Shown in pieces: positions 33,864 through 33,901 of a DNA stretch of 33,901 nucleotides. The DNA lies in contig JAJDZN010000113.1 in NCBI GenBank assembly GCA_022824585.1, positions 1-33,901 on the forward strand, read 5' to 3'. This DNA comes from Bryobacterales bacterium. Lineage in GTDB: Bacteria > Acidobacteriota > Terriglobia > Bryobacterales > UBA6623. The notes below the pieces were generated by a model. It saw only the letters and a program-made list of their open reading frames with translations. It was not told the origin of the DNA and did no database searches. A program made the position numbers and the translations under genes. Each line of letters opens with the position of its first letter. Within the stretch, counting starts at the first letter, position 1.

Positions 33864-33901
33864 ATGGTATTTCTTGACGTGAACGACTTCAGCGGTGTGA
33901 A

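Noticed and set aside
33863..33901. Possible start of a further gene at the window end (MVFLDVNDFSGV)
   Set aside because: Only 12 codons are inside the window and there is no ribosome binding site to support it.

Overview
The window (about 60% GC) looks like a chromosomal segment from an environmental bacterium, most likely an acidobacterium. The main reason is the 795-residue duplicated FtsX/MacB-type orphan permease at 20396-22783, an architecture (ADOP) typical of Acidobacteriota. This assignment is inferred from gene content only; no rRNA or other phylogenetic marker is present.

Layout. 227-340 is a possible tiny membrane peptide. 543-4420 (minus) is a two-gene operon: a 412-aa P-loop NTPase and an 878-aa NTPase with a winged helix and a helical-repeat C-terminus. 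4675-7391 (minus) is a metabolic cluster: ACT/DUF5612 protein, MDR-family NADPH oxidoreductase, NIPSNAP protein and DinB-like protein. 7820-12239 (plus) is a NurA nuclease, HerA translocase and DNA methyltransferase cassette with defence-system character. 12491-13825 is an in-frame RbfA-ApbE fusion, followed by a radical SAM enzyme on the opposite strand (13845-14870). tRNA-Gly(GCC) and tRNA-Cys(GCA) lie at 15020-15203.

From the tRNA-Cys gene to about 33.2 kb the window is accessory. It holds AbiEi/AbiEii, an XRE-ImmA/IrrE regulator with an overlapping MazF toxin, HipB with a truncated HipA, the ADOP permease, two paralogous exported proteins of unknown function, a small antitoxin with a decayed toxin, a decayed FitB/VapC PIN toxin, and HigA with a decayed HigB. 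It then holds a second complete copy of the two-NTPase operon (27158-30894), a frameshifted HigB and a BASS-family transporter. A second copy of the small antitoxin, with a toxin ORF, closes the window. A 12-bp match to the tRNA-Cys 3' end recurs at 33223-33234, which could mark an old insertion boundary, although no integrase is visible.

The strongest candidate for an undescribed system is the duplicated two-NTPase operon. Both copies have the same gene order, tightly coupled translation and the same promoter geometry (TTGACA, 17-bp spacer, -10). Both promoters carry a shared operator, CTGTTGTCAAC-N6-GTTGAC, over the -35 box. The long partner has the NTPase, winged-helix, helical-repeat layout of STAND-type sensors, with no recognisable effector domain. 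Between copies the NTPase core is conserved while the repeat region has diverged.
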